The notes under the pieces were generated by a model, which saw only the letters and a list, made by a program, of their open reading frames with translations, was not told where the DNA came from and did not search any database. The position numbers and the translations under genes were made by a program. DNA of 64,000 nt from Balamuthia mandrillaris (lineage: Eukaryota > Discosea > Longamoebia > Balamuthiidae): the NCBI GenBank assembly GCA_031835245.1, contig JAVKOQ010000014.1, forward strand, positions 356,001 through 420,000, written 5' to 3'. This document shows positions 61,243 through 64,000 of the stretch, in pieces; the stretch's first letter is position 1; the number at the start of each line of letters is the position of its first letter.

Positions 61243-61728
61243 GGGTGGCCGAAGGCCACCTGCCGAAGGCGGCGAAGCCACCTGAGGCAGAGAACCCGAG
61301 GAAGCGGCCGAAGGCCGCAAAAGTGCAATTTCCGGTGGAATCGTGAGACAAATGTTGCTTTTGCACTTTTTCTGTTGAAAATGTGGGTCTACCAGGCTTC
61401 TGGAGGGTGGCCAAAGGCTACCTGCTGAAGGCGGCGAAGCCCCCTGAGGCAGAGAACACGAACAAGCGGCCGAAGGCTGCAAAAGTGCAATTTCTGGTGG
61501 AATCACGAGACAAATGTTGCTTTCCCGCTTTTTCTGTTGAAAATGTGGGTCTTCCAGGCTTCTAGAGGGTGGCTGAAGGCCACCTGCTGAAGGCAGCGAA
61601 GCCCCCTGAGGCAGAGAACCCGAGGAAGCGGCAGAAGGCTGAGAAAGTGTGATTTACGGTAAAATAGATTTATTTGCTTTTCTGGCATTGCAAAAGAGGC
61701 CCAAGTATACCTGGTGAAAGGCAGCAAA
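61243..61728. repeat. 162-bp tandem repeat, three copies
   Basis: Copies start at 61243, 61405 and 61567, so the period is exactly 162 bp twice. The third diverges after its first ~90 bases. Each begins GGGTGGCC(G/A)AAGG and contains the self-complementary GGCCGAAGGCC. Because 162 is divisible by three the repeat stays in frame, but no long conserved frame is evident. Confidence 0.9.
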
Positions 61729-61904
61729 GCCACTGCAGCCAGTAACATCTGGAAGTTGACAAAAACAGACCAAGTCTAAATGCAGCAACAGCAGCAGCAG
61801 TAGCACAATTGGTGAGATAGTTGACAAATTATGCAAAATGTAGCATTTTGAATAAAACACAACCAAGTGGACCTTTAATACTTCACAACAGTTGGTGTAG
61901 TTCT

Positions 61905-61968
61905 CAACCAACCAACCAACCAACCAACCAACCAACCAACCAACCAACCAACCAACCAACCAACCAAT
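61905..61968. repeat. (AACC)n microsatellite
   Basis: About 16 tetranucleotide units. A second short AACC/AACT cluster lies at 62161-62188. Confidence 0.95.
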
Positions 61969-62319
61969 GGACCTACAGAAAGGTAAGCATCGGTGAGAGC
62001 TCAACCCACAGGAAAAAGAGAGAGAAAGGACGAGATGAAATGTTCATGTGACTTTCATGACGACATGAGAGCCATAACGACCTCACGGGAGAAACACACA
62101 AGCGGGCTCGGAACCTGCTTACTTCTCACCTCATTCTCTTGTTTCTTTTTTTTGGATCACCAACTAACTAACCAACCAACCAACCAGCTTATGCACTCTC
62201 AGAACTATCACTCTTGCTTCAGCTCTTTTGTTTGCCAATCATCGTGCACCAGAGGTGATGCAACAGCATCAAGCCTCTGCGCAAGCAGGCTCAAAGGAAT
62301 GTTGTCCTTCATCCCAGCC

Positions 62320-63268
62320 AGACCTACTCCCTGGGTTTCATCTCTTTGCTGAAGCATCAGCAGCGAGCTTTTCTGCCCAAGGAAGCAAGTTCGCACAGCT
62401 GTTGCATCATGCACGCAGACCTACTCCCTGGGTTTCATCTCTTTGCTGAAGCGTCAGCAGCGAGCTTTTCCATCCAAGGAAGCAAGTCCACACAGCTGTT
62501 GCATCACGCACGAGACCTACTCCCTTTGGTTTCATCTCTTTGCTGAAGTGTCAGCATTGAGCTTTTCTGCCCAAGGAAGCAAGTCCGCACAGCTGTTGCA
62601 TTACACACGCAGACCTACTCCCTTGGGTTTCATCTCTTTGCTGAAGCATCAGCAGTGAGCTTTTCTGCCCAAGGAAGCAAGTCCGCACAGCTGTTGTGTC
62701 ACGCACGCAGACCTACTCCTCATGTTTCATCTCTTTGCCGAAGCATCGCATCGAGCTTTTCTGCCCAAGGAAGCAAGTCCGCACAGCTGCTTTGGCATCA
62801 TGCACGCAGACCTACTCCCTAGCTTCTGTCTCCTCGTCTGGATCATCAGCAGCAGCTTCTTCTGCATAAGGAAGCAAGTCCGCACAGTCAGCAGATCATA
62901 CACGCAGACCTACTCCTTGGGTTTCATCTTGTCAAAGCACGTGAGTGAGTTTGCCCAAGGAAGCAAGTCCGCACAGCTGTTGTGTCACGCATGCAGACCT
63001 ACTCCCTGGGTTTCATCTCTTTGCTGAAGCGTCAGCATCGAGCTTTTCTGCCCAAGGAAGCAAGTCCGCACAGCTGTTGCGTCATGCACGCAGACCTCTC
63101 CCTTTGGTTTCATCTCTTTGCTGAAGCGTCAGCAGCGAGCTTTTCTACCCAAGGAAGCAAGTCCACACAGCTGTTGTGTCACGCATGTAGACCTACTCCC
63201 TTGGGTTTCATCTCTTTGCTGAAGCATCAGCAGCGAGCTTTTCTGCCCAAGGAAGCAAGTCTGCATAG
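62320..63268. repeat. ~97-bp satellite, ten copies
   Basis: Unit starts (AGACCT...CTCC) at 62320, 62417, 62513, 62611, 62709, 62808, 62906, 62995, 63092 and 63189; spacing 96-99 except one of 89. The strongest core is GCCCAAGGAAGCAAGTCCGC. Copies vary by roughly 5-15 per cent by eye. As 97 is not a multiple of three, the apparent open frames across it rotate and are probably not coding. Confidence 0.93.
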
Positions 63269-63641
63269 AGAAGAAAGCAAACTAGTTCGTTCTCACTACT
63301 TTTGTTTGCCTGTGCTGTGCTGTGTCGTTCTCACTACTGCAGCGAACAGCAAAACTAGTTGCTTCTTTCCAGTCCAAAAAAAAAATAAAAAAAAAACCAA
63401 ACGGTAACAAAGACCAAAAAACAACCGCTAGGAAAAAAAGCCATCCAATGAGAGGACAGATTTAATGAAAATAATTAATGAAAAAAAACCGATGAAAGAA
63501 CCAAGAGAAATAGACAGGTAAAAGAGAAGGGTTGATGGCAATGACACAACTGATGACAGAAAAGAAAGAGCTGCTGGATCGATGAAAAGAAAGAAAGCCA
63601 GCAAGCGAGTAAAAAAAGGACAAGTAAAGAAGTGAGCAAAA
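63269..63641. other. Region between satellite and last gene
   Basis: A TTCTCACTACT direct repeat (63289-63299, 63330-63340) and A-rich sequence. No gene seen; probable promoter of the gene that starts at 63642. Confidence 0.45.
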
Positions 63642-64000
63642 ATGGAAGAAGAAGAAAAACAGCTCTACAGGGATCACAACAACAATGATGGGAAGTGTAG
63701 ATGTGTGAAAGACAAAGAGCAAACAGTTGTTGTTAGTCTTTGTCCTTATCACAACCGACTTCAGAGAAGAAGAGCAAGAAGGCAGTGCCGTAAGCTACGA
63801 AAACGACGACAAACCCAAACAACAGCAACAACAACAACGATGACACGCCCAGCAGTTTGTGATGTGAAAACGGCCTTTGTAAACAACAACCCAAAGGTAA
63901 GAAAAAGAACTTCTTACTGGCCTGCCTTTCCTTTCCTTCCCTTCACTCATTTATTCATCAAAACTACACTCCATCCAAGTGCTTTTATTGTTTATACCTG
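63642..64000 (+). CDS. Start of an unidentified gene, runs off the right end
   Basis: ATG 63642 opens an 85-codon exon to a good donor (AAAG/GTAAGA at 63896); the frame also stays open beyond it. The peptide is Arg/Cys-rich (LCPYHNRLQRRRARRQCRKL) with a Thr-rich stretch. No family recognised. It could be the first exon of a nuclear protein or of another mobile element. Confidence 0.4.
   Translation, partial: MEEEEKQLYRDHNNNDGKCRCVKDKEQTVVVSLCPYHNRLQRRRARRQCRKLRKRRQTQTTATTTTMTRPAVCDVKTAFVNNNPKVRKRTSYWPAFPFLPFTHLFIKTTLHPSAFIVYT

Noticed and set aside
62320-63268. CRISPR-like array (regular ~97-bp spacing)
   Set aside because: The whole unit is repeated, without unique spacers, in a eukaryotic genome; this is a simple satellite.
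62346-63407. Open frames across the 97-bp satellite encoding repeats like LLPGFHLFAEASAASFS
   Set aside because: The unit length is not a multiple of three, so the frame rotates between copies, and no start context or family is seen. Treated as satellite DNA.

Overview
This is nuclear DNA of a free-living unicellular eukaryote. Almost every gene is interrupted by short introns (about 60-250 bp, mostly GT-AG, one clear GC-AG case), coding exons are GC-balanced while introns and flanks are T-rich, genes are packed on both strands, and two nuclear tRNA genes are present. An IP3 receptor, a soluble adenylyl cyclase, a Rho GTPase, a transgelin, a WIP-like exon, a PH-ArfGAP and FANCM point towards an amoebozoan or other unikont-side protist (an Acanthamoeba/Balamuthia-like amoeba would fit). 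That placement is inference from gene content, not proof.

Layout. 1-10.8 kb: the 3' part of an IP3 receptor gene, then a complete soluble-type adenylyl cyclase, both on the + strand. 11-18.3 kb: an inverted pair of tRNA-Thr(AGU) genes that brackets three minus-strand genes (a small membrane protein, an alpha/beta hydrolase with a myristoylation-like start, and a large SAP-domain protein). 18.5-32.9 kb: a TrmK-type methyltransferase, a large PP2C-family protein, a short-chain dehydrogenase with two apparent frameshifts, a transgelin, a short eL19-like protein, BLOC1S1, a CDC34-type E2, a StrG/phytanoyl-like oxygenase, an archaemetzincin and thymidylate kinase. 33-43 kb: a Rho/Rac GTPase, the mitochondrial RNA polymerase, an ADP/ATP carrier and a LONRF-type RING protein. 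43-58.3 kb: a WIP-like terminal exon, an intact FANCM helicase gene, a type I glutamine synthetase with an N-terminal extension, and a double-PH ArfGAP. 58.3-64 kb: an AT-rich, repeat-rich stretch with a tyrosine-recombinase/chromodomain element, a 162-bp tandem repeat, an AACC microsatellite, a ~97-bp satellite and the start of one more gene.

Functional themes. Two second-messenger genes (IP3R and sAC) lie side by side. There is a mitochondrial set (POLRMT, ADP/ATP carrier, probably thymidylate kinase, possibly the bacterial-type GSI and TrmK-like enzymes), an actin/membrane set (Rho, transgelin, WIP-like exon, ArfGAP, BLOC1S1) and a genome-maintenance gene (FANCM). No operon-like logic is expected or seen.

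The most unusual signals are: (1) the tyrosine-recombinase/chromodomain element, whose 659-codon frame is interrupted only by three UGA codons, one of them exactly where chromodomains have an invariant Trp, while neighbouring host genes use UGA as stop; and (2) long (CT)n/(TTC)n microsatellites inside introns that are always pyrimidine on the sense strand, on both genomic strands. All exon boundaries were read by eye from splice sites and reading phase. Those given to the base were phase-checked, and those marked approximate were not.
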